A DNA stretch of 28,193 nucleotides from Bacteroidales bacterium (GCA_024689525.1 JAILDI010000054.1:1-28193), one strand, 5' to 3'; positions 1 to 7,506 are shown, numbered from the stretch's first letter. Notes: generated from the sequence alone by a model not told the origin. A program made the numbers and translations.

Positions 1-1
1 C

Positions 2-187
2 GACATCCCTCCGTATGCCGTTGCCGCAGGTAATCCCTGCCGGGTAATCCGGAAACGTTTTGATGATGAATTCATAGCCTACCTCTTGGACTTGAAATGG
101 TGGGACTGGGACATCGAGAAGATCGAGGCCAACTTTGAGGCCCTATCCAGCGGAGATTTGACACTGATCAAGAAGAATGAGAGGTAA
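2..187 (+). CDS. CatB-like xenobiotic/sugar O-acetyltransferase, C-terminal fragment
   Basis: This is the last 61 codons of a gene that begins before the window. The frame opens with a PPYAVAAGNPCRVIRKRF stretch, the usual exit from a left-handed beta-helix (hexapeptide repeat) acyltransferase of the CatB/Vat type. In that family a glycine-asparagine-proline turn carries residues that contact acetyl-CoA. The tail, with a WWDW cluster followed by an IEKIEANF helix, is also typical of this family. The enzymes use acetyl-CoA to acetylate a hydroxyl group on a sugar or an antibiotic, in the cytoplasm. The substrate cannot be told from this fragment. The stop codon is followed after 19 bases by the next small gene, so the two may be co-transcribed. 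Confidence 0.8.
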   Translation, partial: DIPPYAVAAGNPCRVIRKRFDDEFIAYLLDLKWWDWDIEKIEANFEALSSGDLTLIKKNER

Positions 188-206
188 ATCCCAATTTATT
201 TTTTAG

Positions 207-413
207 ATGACACTCCCAGAAGCCATAGTTTATCTTCTCGCTTCATCCAACCACGGCATGAAGACAGAAGTGATTGCGCGCATGGTTAACGAGAAAGGAT
301 TATACAAGAGGCGGGATGGAAAGCCGGTGGATGGAAGACAGGTTTATGCAGTAGTTATGGCCCATCCTGATACGTTTGTGAAGAGTGAGGGATTGATACG
401 GCTGATGATATAG
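207..413 (+). CDS. Small HARE-HTH-like protein, 68 aa
   Basis: A short acidic-basic protein without signal peptide or membrane segment. Its pattern (an LPEAIVYLL helix, a glycine turn, a TEVIARMVNEKGL helix, a basic loop, then a helix ending in F...GLIRL) resembles the HARE-HTH winged-helix fold seen in RNA polymerase delta subunits and in restriction or chromatin proteins. It would then be a small nucleic-acid-binding protein, but the match is by eye only. It starts 19 bases after the acetyltransferase stop, and an upstream AT-rich stretch precedes the ATG. A hairpin with a T-tract lies about 70 bases downstream. Partner and target are unknown. Confidence 0.55.
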   Translation: MTLPEAIVYLLASSNHGMKTEVIARMVNEKGLYKRRDGKPVDGRQVYAVVMAHPDTFVKSEGLIRLMI

Positions 414-483
414 TGTGCAACGTGCAAGTGTGCAGTCCAGGTATTGAATTCTTGCCCAAAACCGCCCTTATATTATATATGTC

Positions 484-525
484 AAAATGGTGTCTGCCCC
501 CCAACGGGAATAATCACCATTTTTT
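484..525 (+). terminator. Long-loop hairpin with T-tract
   Basis: Arms AAAATGGTG (484-492) and CACCATTTT (515-523) pair perfectly around a 22-base C/G-rich loop, and the run of T continues to 525. It lies about 70 bases after the 68-aa gene and can terminate that transcript. The long loop makes it less certain than the other terminators here. Confidence 0.5.
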
Positions 526-665
526 AGAGGCTATATTTCCTCTTGCTCGTCAGGCTTAAAGTAGTGTAAATATGGATTGCAAGGGTCTGGAATCCACCTT
601 TTTGAGTTCCCATATACGCTCCAGATCCTCCAGAAAAAGGTTCGATATTATGTCACTTGGGGCTA

Positions 666-698
666 CGAAAAGTGCCAGCCAAGCGGCTGGCTTTTTCG
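666..698. terminator. Bidirectional hairpin terminator
   Basis: GCCAGCC (674-680) and GGCTGGC (685-691) form a perfect 7-bp GC-rich stem with a four-base AAGC loop. An A-run precedes it and a T-run follows it, extending the pairing to CGAAAA/TTTTCG-like flanks, so it would work on either strand. No gene directly abuts it; it may close a short untranslated RNA or be left over from a lost gene. Confidence 0.65.
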
Positions 699-721
699 TT
701 TTACGCCCCACGAGTAATTGT

Positions 722-830
722 GCGTGAAATGCAAGTGGTTGAGAATAAGCGATTTACGCGAAATGAGGTGGGCGGTTTACCCACCACGATTTGCATAAGT
801 GACTAGTACATAGCGAGTTACATTTCACGC
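722..830. repeat. 109-bp imperfect palindrome, copy A
   Basis: The ends are perfect 10-bp inverted repeats (GCGTGAAATG at 722-731, CATTTCACGC at 821-830). The exact centre (776) sits in the loop of a GGTGGG/CCCACC hairpin (767-772 and 780-785). By hand about two thirds of the positions in the two halves are complementary. A second element of exactly the same length and plan lies at 15119-15227. This looks like a small non-autonomous mobile element or a dispersed structured repeat. No flanking direct repeat is obvious. Confidence 0.65.
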
Positions 831-895
831 TGCGAGAGAGATTATAATTGATTCGGGCATAGTTTTCGCAAAAGGCAGGAAAAAATCCAAGCCTT

Positions 896-1513
896 ATGAA
901 ACGCCTTATAATATGTCTTTGTGCGCTTGTGGCAAGTGTTGCCATGAAAGCGCAATATGTGGTTTCCGACAAGTATAACCTCTGGTTCGAAGATACCGGA
1001 AACGAAGTGATTACCCGCAAGGCGGTGCAGTGCGAGGAGGATTACCAGGATTTGTGGAACGGGTGCACCGTGAGGATTATGAGCAGGCGCGTTTACATCT
1101 ACCGGAATGGGTATTCCATCATTTATGGTGATGAGATCAATCTGCTTTACAATGGCTACTACCGCGTGAAGCGCAACGGCACCTGGTACCTAATAGACCC
1201 GGAGGGTGACACTGTGGACGGGATTTACGGTAAGCAGATTTATTATTATCCCTGGGGATATGTAGCGGTGGAGAGGAGCTCCGGATACTGGGATGTATAT
1301 CACTGCAGCGGCCGTAAAGTTGACTTCTATTCGGACGAATCGCCCATCATCTTTTCCAACGGTTGCTGGGGCGTCCGCCACGGGAAATACTGGTATGTCT
1401 ACAACAGCGACGGCCGCCAACTGGATGGCGTATATGGCGACACCATCACTCTCCTGAACGATGGCCGATGGAAATGCGTCCGCGGCAGCTATGTCTCCTA
1501 TGTAGATCCATAA
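896..1513 (+). CDS. Secreted WG-repeat-like protein, 205 aa
   Basis: The first 20 residues form a Sec signal peptide (basic start, hydrophobic LIICLCALVASVA core, cleavage probably after the AMKAQ region). The rest is rich in Tyr, Trp and Gly and is built of short repeating strands such as NGTWYLIDPEGD, SGYWDVYHCSGR and GKYWYVYNSDGR spaced about 30-45 residues apart. This matches WG/KWG-type repeats, which form beta-rich surface proteins, often of unknown function. The mature protein should be periplasmic or surface-exposed. It lacks a lipobox cysteine. It stands alone: a palindromic element and about 65 bases precede it and a strong terminator follows directly after its stop codon. I do not recognise a specific function. 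Confidence 0.75.
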   Translation: MKRLIICLCALVASVAMKAQYVVSDKYNLWFEDTGNEVITRKAVQCEEDYQDLWNGCTVRIMSRRVYIYRNGYSIIYGDEINLLYNGYYRVKRNGTWYLIDPEGDTVDGIYGKQIYYYPWGYVAVERSSGYWDVYHCSGRKVDFYSDESPIIFSNGCWGVRHGKYWYVYNSDGRQLDGVYGDTITLLNDGRWKCVRGSYVSYVDP

Positions 1514-1545
1514 AAAAAGGCAGCCTTCAACAAGCTGCCTTTTTT
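1513..1545. terminator. Bidirectional terminator between the WG-repeat gene and tRNA-Leu
   Basis: AAAAAAGGCAGC (1513-1524) pairs perfectly with GCTGCCTTTTTT (1534-1545) around a 9-base loop. With A-run and T-run on opposite sides it serves both converging transcripts, the WG-repeat gene on plus and the tRNA on minus. Confidence 0.9.
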
Positions 1546-1548
1546 GTG

Positions 1549-1631
1549 TGCGCGAGACCGGAGTCGAACCGACACGTCCAATGGACACTACCTCCTGAGA
1601 GTAGCGCGTCTACCAATTCCGCCACTCGCGC
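1549..1631 (-). tRNA. tRNA-Leu (anticodon CAG)
   Basis: Reading the minus strand, the acceptor arm GCGCGAG/CTCGCGC is perfect with discriminator A. The D-arm carries the AATTGGTAGA loop, the anticodon stem-loop is CTACT-CTCAGGA-GGTAG, and the T-loop is TTCGACT. The long variable arm (around GTCCATTGGAC) marks a class II tRNA. The seven-base loop places CAG in the anticodon, reading CUG leucine codons. The CCA end is not encoded and must be added after transcription. A full promoter lies just upstream. Confidence 0.95.
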
Positions 1632-1643
1632 TCTTGGGGGATG

Positions 1644-1674
1644 CAAAGGTACAAAGAAATTTTGATTCCGCAAA
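1644..1674 (-). promoter_or_regulatory. Bacteroidota-type promoter of tRNA-Leu
   Basis: On the minus strand the -33 element TTTG (1671-1674) is followed by a 19-base spacer and an exact -7 element TACCTTTG (1644-1651). Initiation would fall near 1637, a few bases before the mature tRNA 5' end at 1631. It matches the known Bacteroides consensus TTTG/TAnnTTTG. Confidence 0.85.
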
Positions 1675-1680
1675 TTTTTT

Positions 1681-2415
1681 TCAAATCAGAAACCAAAGCT
1701 TTTCCGTGTGGGTCCAGGAATCGATGCGGAAACTGATGTCGGTCAGGGAAATGTCAATGTCCAGGACTACGTCCCGGAGGTCCGCCTCTCCCCAGTCGTA
1801 GCCGCTCTGGAGGAGGTATTCGCCCAGGGCAAACGTCCAGCCGGAGCCAAGCGTGAGCAGCAGCGAGGCGTCCCGCTGACGGGGGACGCGGAAGCTGCAG
1901 CGGCCGGAAGGGCCGGGTTCCGCGACACATCTGAACGGGCCCTCGAGGGGATTCCCGTCACGCCCGTAGCCGCAGACGTTGCCGGAAACGGTTACGGGCA
2001 GTGGCTTCCATCCTGCGGGACTCTTGAACTGAATATCCACAAGGCAATACGCCTTATGCAGCGGAGGAGCGCACGAGGCCTCCTCCGAGTCGGTAAAAAC
2101 GCGCCCCACGCCCAAATACACTTCAGGACACTGCTCCCCTTCCCGTATTACTACTCCCCCATCCCACACAGCCCCACAAACAGCAGTCATCCGCACGTCC
2201 GGCCGCGGCACGCGCCACGTAACCGAGGTGTCCCCGGGAACCACGGCGTCCATCTCAAAAGACGGCCCTTCCAAAAGCAGGCGTACGTCTCCGGGCGCAT
2301 CGGCCACTTCAATAGTTAAAGCACAGGGACAAAGATCCCGGTCCTCCTTGACAAACTGACATGCGAGGACAAAAAAAATTAACGTAAGGAGGACCGGGAT
2401 TTTATCTGCGTGCAT
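1681..2415 (-). CDS. FimB/Mfa2-like lipoprotein, 244 aa
   Basis: Residues 1-19 form a lipoprotein signal peptide ending in the lipobox VLAC (Cys19). The mature start, CQFVKEDRDLCP, is the pattern with which FimB/Mfa2-family fimbrial anchor proteins begin (Cys, then an acidic stretch, then DxCP). The C-terminus (GEYLLQSGYDWGEADLRD, then DIDISLTDISFRIDSW) also matches the end of that family. At 244 residues it is shorter than the usual 300 or so, so one domain may be reduced. Members sit on the cell surface and anchor or start fimbriae. No fimbrilin gene is nearby; instead it overlaps the upstream metallopeptidase gene by 14 bases and is surely co-transcribed with it. The start codon lies inside that overlap. 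Confidence 0.65.
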   Translation of the reverse strand: MHADKIPVLLTLIFFVLACQFVKEDRDLCPCALTIEVADAPGDVRLLLEGPSFEMDAVVPGDTSVTWRVPRPDVRMTAVCGAVWDGGVVIREGEQCPEVYLGVGRVFTDSEEASCAPPLHKAYCLVDIQFKSPAGWKPLPVTVSGNVCGYGRDGNPLEGPFRCVAEPGPSGRCSFRVPRQRDASLLLTLGSGWTFALGEYLLQSGYDWGEADLRDVVLDIDISLTDISFRIDSWTHTEKLWFLI

Positions 2416-3964
2416 ATCTGTTGAACACCTGCCGGATCTGCGTTTCGCGTTCCGGATACAAAGTAATCAGTTCATCCTCAAGATCGTCGATGGAGCACAC
2501 GGAGGGCTTCAGCGCCTTGAATATCTCCCCGCAGGTCATACCTCTCTCATACAGGTATCGGAGTATCTGCGGGCGGAACCAGTACGAGGTTCCCACATCC
2601 GGCATCGACCCGCCATAGCGGTCCTTGAAAAGGACGCTCTCCATAAAATAGGCCCATACCTCTCCCACTTCGCAGTATCCGGCGCCTTCCCCGTTCCCGC
2701 TGCCATAGGACGTGCCCTCATACACGGTGGAGCTCAATATATATTTAATGTATTCCTGCCAATAGTCGTTCCCAGCCTTCACATAGTGGCTTGCGTGGGC
2801 CAGTTCGTGCGTGGTGAGCGCGTAAAGGGTATAATAGTCCGCCGCGCCCTTGCAGCCTATGGTGATATCCGGAAGGAACACGTTCAGGATATCGGCATAC
2901 TTTCCAAGCTTTTCCGACATCTGGGCAAGGTCCGTGAACACGCCCTGGTGCAGCATTGCCGCGCTTCCTCCCTTGATTTCACCCAGAATCCATATGGACA
3001 GGTTCTTGGGCGGCGTCTGGATATCCAGATCCGTCTCCACGCAACGCGTATAGTAATCATAGGCCGAGTTATTCACCACGCAGCGCCGATACAGCCCCGG
3101 ATCGTCGGATGGCTTCACGCAGACGTCCTTCCCCTCCGGAGAGCCTTTTCCAAGGGTCGATATGGACGCGGGCAGCAGCACCAGATTAAGCCCCAGGCTG
3201 AATCCCTTGCGGTTCTTGAACACAAGCCTGTAACGAGGCTCCGACGAAAACGCCACCGGAAGGGCATAATATCCGTCCCTGTCGGTGTACGACGAGGAAA
3301 ACTTCACGAAACTGTTGCAGACAACCAACACCTCAGCCACGCCGAAAGGCTTGCCCTCGTTCAGCGAAGGGTCAACCACCGTGATTCGCCCGGCCGGACG
3401 CCCCGCTTCCGCTTTGGTAACAGGCGGCAGCAGGGCCTCGTTCCCGGTTATCCGGTACGCCTCCCTCTCCACAGCCTGCCAGTCTATTATATCGGACGCG
3501 CGCGTGTACGCGTCGTGTTCCGATATATAACACTTGTCGATAAGCTCGCACTTGATTCCCTCCGGCACCTTATAGTCGCTGGGAACAACAACGTACTGCC
3601 AGGTAATATCCCCATCAGGTATTTCCGGGTCGTGATAGTAATCCCCTTCCCGGACGATGCGGTAGTCCAGCGGATGGTCCGCGATTGCGGAAACCGTGGA
3701 TTCCAGCAGCCGGTATTCCTCCTCGGAAGAAGGCAGAAACCGCAGGTACAGGTCTGTAGGGTCGACATTCACCCGGCCGGCCTTGGTGGGATACAGGTTT
3801 TCAATGGCCTTTGTAATATTGTCGACCGAATACGGGTCCTCCAGCCTTTCCCCAAGCTCTATCATTCCGTGATAGACGACATCCTCCTCCGGAGCGGGCG
3901 GCACGTCCACCCGCTCACAGGAGAACAGGGCAAACAAAGCAATAAGAATGATACTTCTTTTCAT
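2402..3964 (-). CDS. Surface lipoprotein with HExxH metallopeptidase motif, 520 aa
   Basis: From the ATG at 3964 the protein has a lipoprotein signal peptide with FSC at Cys16. A more upstream ATG at 3991 is open, but it falls in the promoter -7 element, so the downstream start is chosen. Around the middle lies a CarboxypepD_reg-like beta domain (GRITVVDPSLNEGKPFGVAEV...YTDRDGYYALPV). The motif HELAHASHY at about residues 386-394 has the HExxH zinc-binding signature, and an EVWAYFME helix some 45 residues later could supply the third ligand, a glutamate as in gluzincins. It is thus probably a cell-surface zinc peptidase. I do not recognise the family. It is the first gene of a pair with the FimB/Mfa2-like lipoprotein and has its own promoter. 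Catalytic activity is inferred, not shown. Confidence 0.75.
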   Translation of the reverse strand: MKRSIILIALFALFSCERVDVPPAPEEDVVYHGMIELGERLEDPYSVDNITKAIENLYPTKAGRVNVDPTDLYLRFLPSSEEEYRLLESTVSAIADHPLDYRIVREGDYYHDPEIPDGDITWQYVVVPSDYKVPEGIKCELIDKCYISEHDAYTRASDIIDWQAVEREAYRITGNEALLPPVTKAEAGRPAGRITVVDPSLNEGKPFGVAEVLVVCNSFVKFSSSYTDRDGYYALPVAFSSEPRYRLVFKNRKGFSLGLNLVLLPASISTLGKGSPEGKDVCVKPSDDPGLYRRCVVNNSAYDYYTRCVETDLDIQTPPKNLSIWILGEIKGGSAAMLHQGVFTDLAQMSEKLGKYADILNVFLPDITIGCKGAADYYTLYALTTHELAHASHYVKAGNDYWQEYIKYILSSTVYEGTSYGSGNGEGAGYCEVGEVWAYFMESVLFKDRYGGSMPDVGTSYWFRPQILRYLYERGMTCGEIFKALKPSVCSIDDLEDELITLYPERETQIRQVFNRYARR

Positions 3965-3988
3965 AAGCATTTCCATTTTAATCCTGTG

Positions 3989-4020
3989 CAAATCTGGAAA
4001 TACTTATCCGTGTATCCAAA
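3989..4020 (-). promoter_or_regulatory. Promoter of the metallopeptidase/FimB-like pair
   Basis: On the minus strand TTTG (4017-4020), a 20-base spacer and CAGATTTG (3989-3996) match the Bacteroidota consensus with one mismatch in the -7 element. The predicted start near 3982 leaves a leader of about 18 bases before the ATG at 3964 and excludes the ATG at 3991. Confidence 0.65.
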
Positions 4021-4137
4021 CTTTAAACGGTTAATTTCAAAATCGCCGCTACAGGCCCGCAAAAGGCCGATAATCGAAAAACCAAGTTGCCGAAAACAGC
4101 CCAAAAACACCCGTTTTGCCCTCAAAATGAAAAACAA

Positions 4138-4164
4138 CCGGCCCCCAGCATAGCTGGAGACCGG
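4138..4164 (-). terminator. Terminator of the dnaG-deoC run
   Basis: Arms CCGGCCCCCAGC (4138-4149) and GCTGGAGACCGG (4153-4164) pair at 10 of 12 positions around a three-base loop. On the minus strand a TTGTTTTTC tract follows. It lies 32 bases after the deoC stop codon. Confidence 0.7.
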
Positions 4165-4196
4165 AAATGATTGAAAAGTGCGGAAACGGAAAAGGA

Positions 4197-5090
4197 CTAG
4201 AAATAAGCCACGGTTTTCTGTTCCACATAGCTGAGCAGCTGGTTTGCAAGGCGGCTCACGCCGAAGCGGAAGAGATCCTTGTTAAGCCACTCCGGGCCGA
4301 GAATAGACGACACTATGGAATAGTAGCACACGGCATCCATTGCCGATGAGATGCCTCCTGCAGCCTTGAAGCCCACTTTCTTGCCTGTTGACTCGTAGTA
4401 CTTCTTGATGCATTCGCACATCACATAAGCGGCGACGGGTGTGGCGTTCACCTCAACCTTGCCGGTGGATGTCTTGATGAAATCGGCCCCGTTCTCCATT
4501 GCCAGGAAGGACGCGTTGGCGATGGCCTCGTGGCTCACCAGAAGGCCGGTTTCCAGGATAACCTTGAGCACAACCTTGCGGCCAAGTTCCTCAGCAACCT
4601 TGTCGATGAGCTTGCGGCTCTCCAGAATCTCGTTCCCTGCGGTATAGAAGTCGCCGGCCAGGAAGGTATTCAGGGCAAGGACGATGTCGATTTCATCGGC
4701 CCCGCCGCGAACCGCCATCTCGATCTCGTGAAGCTTCACCTCCAGGAAACTCTGGGAAGTGGGGAAACAGCCGGCCACAGTGGTAACGTGCACTCCGGTG
4801 CCCTCCAGGGCGTCTTTCACCACCGGTGCGAAGTTGGGATATACGCACACCGATGCGGGAAGGGGCCACTCGGGATAGTCCTTCTTGAATGCGGGAACCT
4901 TGTCGGCAAGCTTCTTCACGCTGGCCACGGTGTCCTTGGTGCTGAGAGTGGTGAGGTCCATGATGGAGAAGCATTCCTTGAGGACCTTCTCGGAAACAAC
5001 TTCATCCAGATTCTTTGCAAGGAGGTTGAGATGCTTTGCGATGGCCTCCTTGTCCGGCACGTAGTTGTACTTTGTAAACAGTTCTTCCAT
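4197..5090 (-). CDS. deoC: Deoxyribose-phosphate aldolase
   Basis: DeoC cleaves 2-deoxyribose 5-phosphate into glyceraldehyde 3-phosphate and acetaldehyde in nucleoside breakdown, in the cytoplasm. The sequence shows the class I aldolase TIM-barrel signature: the ADFIKTSTGK motif with the Schiff-base lysine at about residue 206, an earlier EIDIVLALNTFLAGD strand, and a KAAGGISS strand carrying the second active-site lysine. At 297 residues it belongs to the longer DeoC group, with a helical extension of about 40 residues at the N-terminus. It starts four bases after the radical SAM gene stop and is the last gene of the minus-strand run, followed by a terminator. Confidence 0.95.
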   Translation of the reverse strand: MEELFTKYNYVPDKEAIAKHLNLLAKNLDEVVSEKVLKECFSIMDLTTLSTKDTVASVKKLADKVPAFKKDYPEWPLPASVCVYPNFAPVVKDALEGTGVHVTTVAGCFPTSQSFLEVKLHEIEMAVRGGADEIDIVLALNTFLAGDFYTAGNEILESRKLIDKVAEELGRKVVLKVILETGLLVSHEAIANASFLAMENGADFIKTSTGKVEVNATPVAAYVMCECIKKYYESTGKKVGFKAAGGISSAMDAVCYYSIVSSILGPEWLNKDLFRFGVSRLANQLLSYVEQKTVAYF

Positions 5091-5094
5091 AGTG

Positions 5095-5844
5095 TTATCC
5101 TTTTATTTGTACATTATATCCTTCGTCGATGAGAGGCTGCACCAGCGAGCGCATTTCCTCCGCAGTATATTTCTCCAGACCGGCCATAGGCACCGGCCTG
5201 TCGATGGTGTAGACCATAATCTCCCTGGGCTTCAGCACCCGCACGATGTCCATCCACTCCGCGGCCCAGTCCCCGCTGCAGAACGTCGGGGCCTTCAGGA
5301 ACATAGTCTGCATCACAAAATCGCCATCAAAACGCTTCATATCTTCCACCACCTGCGAAACCTCATAGTCCCCCGCCGGATTGTTGATTATCTTCACAAG
5401 CTCCGTACGGGGCGCGTCCAGCTTCAGGATAGGGTTGTCCACCTTCCGGAGTGCCTGGAACACATCCTCCCGCCATATCTTCGTGGCATTCGTCAGCACC
5501 GACACTTTAGCCGCAGGATAAAACTTATCCCTAAGCGCCAGGGTATCATCGACAATGGCCGCAAAATGGGGATTCAGCGTGGGTTCGCCGTCGCCGGAGA
5601 AGGTTATCGAGTCGATGGGCGTGCCGGCGTCCAGGCAAGCCAGGAGCTTGCTTTCCAGCGCCGTGCGCACGTCATCGGCCGTCGGAATCGACCTGTCTCC
5701 CCTTCCGTCGCGATTCCAGCCGCATTCGCAATAGATGCAGTCGAAATTGCACAGCTTTCCCTCCCGGGGAAGAAGATTGATTCCCAGGGACGAGCCCAGC
5801 CTCCGCGAAAAGATGGGGCCGAAAACAGTGTCTTCCCTTAACAT
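5095..5844 (-). CDS. Radical SAM protein of the COG0731-like type, 249 aa
   Basis: A CNFDCIYC motif (Cys32, Cys36, Cys39) binds the 4Fe-4S cluster that cleaves S-adenosylmethionine. A fourth cysteine at residue 41 follows closely. The FGPIFSRRLGSSLGINLLP start and the FSGDGEPTLNP strand are typical of the group around COG0731, which is distantly related to wyosine-forming and activase-type radical SAM proteins. There is no sign of a peptide-modifying or extra cluster-binding C-terminal domain. The substrate is unknown. Its start overlaps the amidohydrolase stop by 7 bases and deoC follows after 4 bases, so it is co-transcribed with both. The context does not fix a pathway. Confidence 0.85.
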   Translation of the reverse strand: MLREDTVFGPIFSRRLGSSLGINLLPREGKLCNFDCIYCECGWNRDGRGDRSIPTADDVRTALESKLLACLDAGTPIDSITFSGDGEPTLNPHFAAIVDDTLALRDKFYPAAKVSVLTNATKIWREDVFQALRKVDNPILKLDAPRTELVKIINNPAGDYEVSQVVEDMKRFDGDFVMQTMFLKAPTFCSGDWAAEWMDIVRVLKPREIMVYTIDRPVPMAGLEKYTAEEMRSLVQPLIDEGYNVQIKG

Positions 5845-7022
5845 ATCCTTCTCGATTTGCTGCCTTTAACCAGCTTGTCGCCTTTAAGTCCTTCAATAAG
5901 CACGAGTCCGGGGCGCTTTCCCTCTTCTATCGTGCCGATGATATTCTCCCTGCCAAGGAAACGGGCGCCGTTCAGGCAGGCCCATTCCAGCAGTTCCCCG
6001 AGCGCGAGCTCCGGGAAATTCTCCTGCAGGCAGCGCATTTCGTCCACGATGCACAAATCGTCGTTTGACGACAGTGAATCCGTGCCGATGCAAAGCTGCA
6101 GCCCCTCCCTGCGCATCATATCCACAGGGGGTAATGTCTTGTGTATGAACAGATTGGATAGCGGGCACAGGGCAATGAACGGATTCTGCATCAGGGCCTT
6201 CACCAGCCTTGCGCCGCCCACTCCCATACTGCACTCGTGAACCAAAAGTATATTCTCACGGAACGGTGCGGGATGCACCTCCAACAGCCTGTCCACAAAG
6301 TATTCCAGCGACGACTGCCCCGTAACTGGCGGAGTGGACATCCCTGCCTTCACGCGGTTCTCCCACATAGGGCCGCTGCCGCTGCGTATCATATCCTCCT
6401 CCTGGTCGGATTCTTCGCTGTGGTACGACAAAAAGCCGCTCCGCAGCCCGGCCGCGCTGGCAGCCGTCAGCAGCTGAGGGCTCATCGTATAGCAGGCGTG
6501 CGGCGTCGGAGCGGCATCCAGGCCATACTTGCGGGCCTCTTCCTGCAGTTTGGACACGCACGCCATCACCCCGTCGCAGTCCTTGGGCTCTGTCCCGAAT
6601 ACCTCCAGGAACGTGCGGGTGTACATCGGACTGTCCTTCTTCAGCGGGAAGGTATCGGCACAGTTGGAAATATCGGCCATTGCCTGCACGCCCTGGTTCC
6701 AGAGGCGGTCCATCGCGGCTCGGATATCGGCCATCTTCTCCTCGTGGCTCTTGAAGTCCCGGAGTTCATTTATCTGGTCGATGAACCCTGCCATTCCGCT
6801 GCCCTTGCGGAACATCCCCTTCAGATAGGAAAGCTCCACGTGGCAGTGCGCATTCACGAATCCGGGGACGATGGCGCCGTCGAAGAACACTTTCTCTTCC
6901 GACGGCCTGCAGCCTTCGCCCACGGCGTGAATCAGCCCCGTGTCGTCGTATTCCACGAAGCCGTTCACCAGAGGGGTGCTCCCCTTAAGGGAGTAAACGT
7001 ACTTGGCAGCTATCCTGTTCAT
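5838..7022 (-). CDS. Amidohydrolase-family deaminase/hydrolase, 394 aa
   Basis: The protein has the composite amidohydrolase fold: a short N-terminal beta domain, GFVNAHCHVEL with metal ligands His59 and His61, a later LSYHSEES strand, LLVHE with a further His, and IGTDSLSSNDDL with the metal-binding Asp. The order of motifs fits the SsnA/chlorohydrolase/aminodeoxyfutalosine deaminase branch, which hydrolyses C-N bonds on nitrogen heterocycles. The substrate cannot be assigned. The chosen ATG (7022) gives the standard AAKYVYSL start; an ATG at 7043 would add seven residues. It overlaps the upstream DUF4296 gene by 38 bases and the downstream radical SAM gene by 7, so translation is probably coupled. 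Confidence 0.85.
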   Translation of the reverse strand: MNRIAAKYVYSLKGSTPLVNGFVEYDDTGLIHAVGEGCRPSEEKVFFDGAIVPGFVNAHCHVELSYLKGMFRKGSGMAGFIDQINELRDFKSHEEKMADIRAAMDRLWNQGVQAMADISNCADTFPLKKDSPMYTRTFLEVFGTEPKDCDGVMACVSKLQEEARKYGLDAAPTPHACYTMSPQLLTAASAAGLRSGFLSYHSEESDQEEDMIRSGSGPMWENRVKAGMSTPPVTGQSSLEYFVDRLLEVHPAPFRENILLVHECSMGVGGARLVKALMQNPFIALCPLSNLFIHKTLPPVDMMRREGLQLCIGTDSLSSNDDLCIVDEMRCLQENFPELALGELLEWACLNGARFLGRENIIGTIEEGKRPGLVLIEGLKGDKLVKGSKSRRIC

Positions 7023-7506
7023 GAGGAATAAAACGGGTTTCAAAATAAGCGGAATCCATACTGGTGCGGATGTTACCCAGATTCAGGGAATCCGGATAGA
7101 ACATCAGGGCGATGGAATCCATTGGCATATGGTCGATGTCGGTATATTTCAGCCTCCAGTCGCGTTTTTCAATCTCCTTCTCCACCTGCCTCTTGTCCTT
7201 TTCCATCTGCGCGGCAACATCCCTGAACACCCTGGAGAATCGCTCCGGGTCTCTCAGGTAATGCTGGATGCTGTACATATAGTCGTCGGTATTGTATCCG
7301 TGCTCCTTGAAGATGCCTTCATATACCAGAATGGAGTCCGGGATGGTGCCGATGCGCCTGTCCACCTTGAGCTGCTGGTCCCGCATAAGCATCTCATACA
7401 CAATCTGCTTAAGTTCCTTGGTGGGTATGAGCCTGGTCCTCCTGCACGAGGCAAAGAGTGCAAGCACCAGCATCAGGGCAACGATATGACGGACCTTCAG
7501 GCGCAT
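6985..7506 (-). CDS. DUF4296 lipoprotein, 173 aa
   Basis: A basic start and a hydrophobic core end in the lipobox LFASC (Cys21). The mature part has an IPTKELKQIVYEMLMRDQ helix, then ILVYEGIFKEHGYNTDDYMYSIQHYLRDPERFSRVFRDV, which is the DUF4296 core. A charged coiled-coil-like helix of Lys and Glu follows. The family is restricted largely to Bacteroidota and its function is unknown; the protein should be attached to the inner face of the outer membrane or to the surface. Its ATG overlaps the pheT stop codon by one base (TAATG), and its 3' end overlaps the amidohydrolase start. Being locked between housekeeping genes suggests a constitutive role. Confidence 0.85.
   Translation of the reverse strand: MRLKVRHIVALMLVLALFASCRRTRLIPTKELKQIVYEMLMRDQQLKVDRRIGTIPDSILVYEGIFKEHGYNTDDYMYSIQHYLRDPERFSRVFRDVAAQMEKDKRQVEKEIEKRDWRLKYTDIDHMPMDSIALMFYPDSLNLGNIRTSMDSAYFETRFIPHEQDSCQVRLLP

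Larger units (their letters stand above)
414..895. other. Gene-free stretch with hairpins and a palindromic element
   Basis: No convincing coding region lies in these 482 bases. It holds the hairpin at 484-525, a second strong hairpin at 666-698 and the 109-bp palindrome at 722-830. The part between 526 and 665 shows nothing I recognise. A 52-codon open frame near 573-728 runs straight through the second hairpin and into the palindrome and is probably chance. Confidence 0.6.

Noticed and set aside
573..728. Possible 52-codon gene in the gap before the WG-repeat gene
   Set aside because: It runs through a strong terminator hairpin and into the palindrome, has no promoter match and no protein-like pattern.
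3964..3991. Upstream ATG for the metallopeptidase (nine extra residues)
   Set aside because: The codon overlaps the -7 promoter element and would put charged residues before a good lipoprotein signal sequence.
2786..4153. Long open frame on plus, opposite the metallopeptidase gene
   Set aside because: It is antisense to a protein with a signal peptide, lipobox, HELAH motif and clear promoter; its own translation is Arg/His-rich without any recognisable motif.
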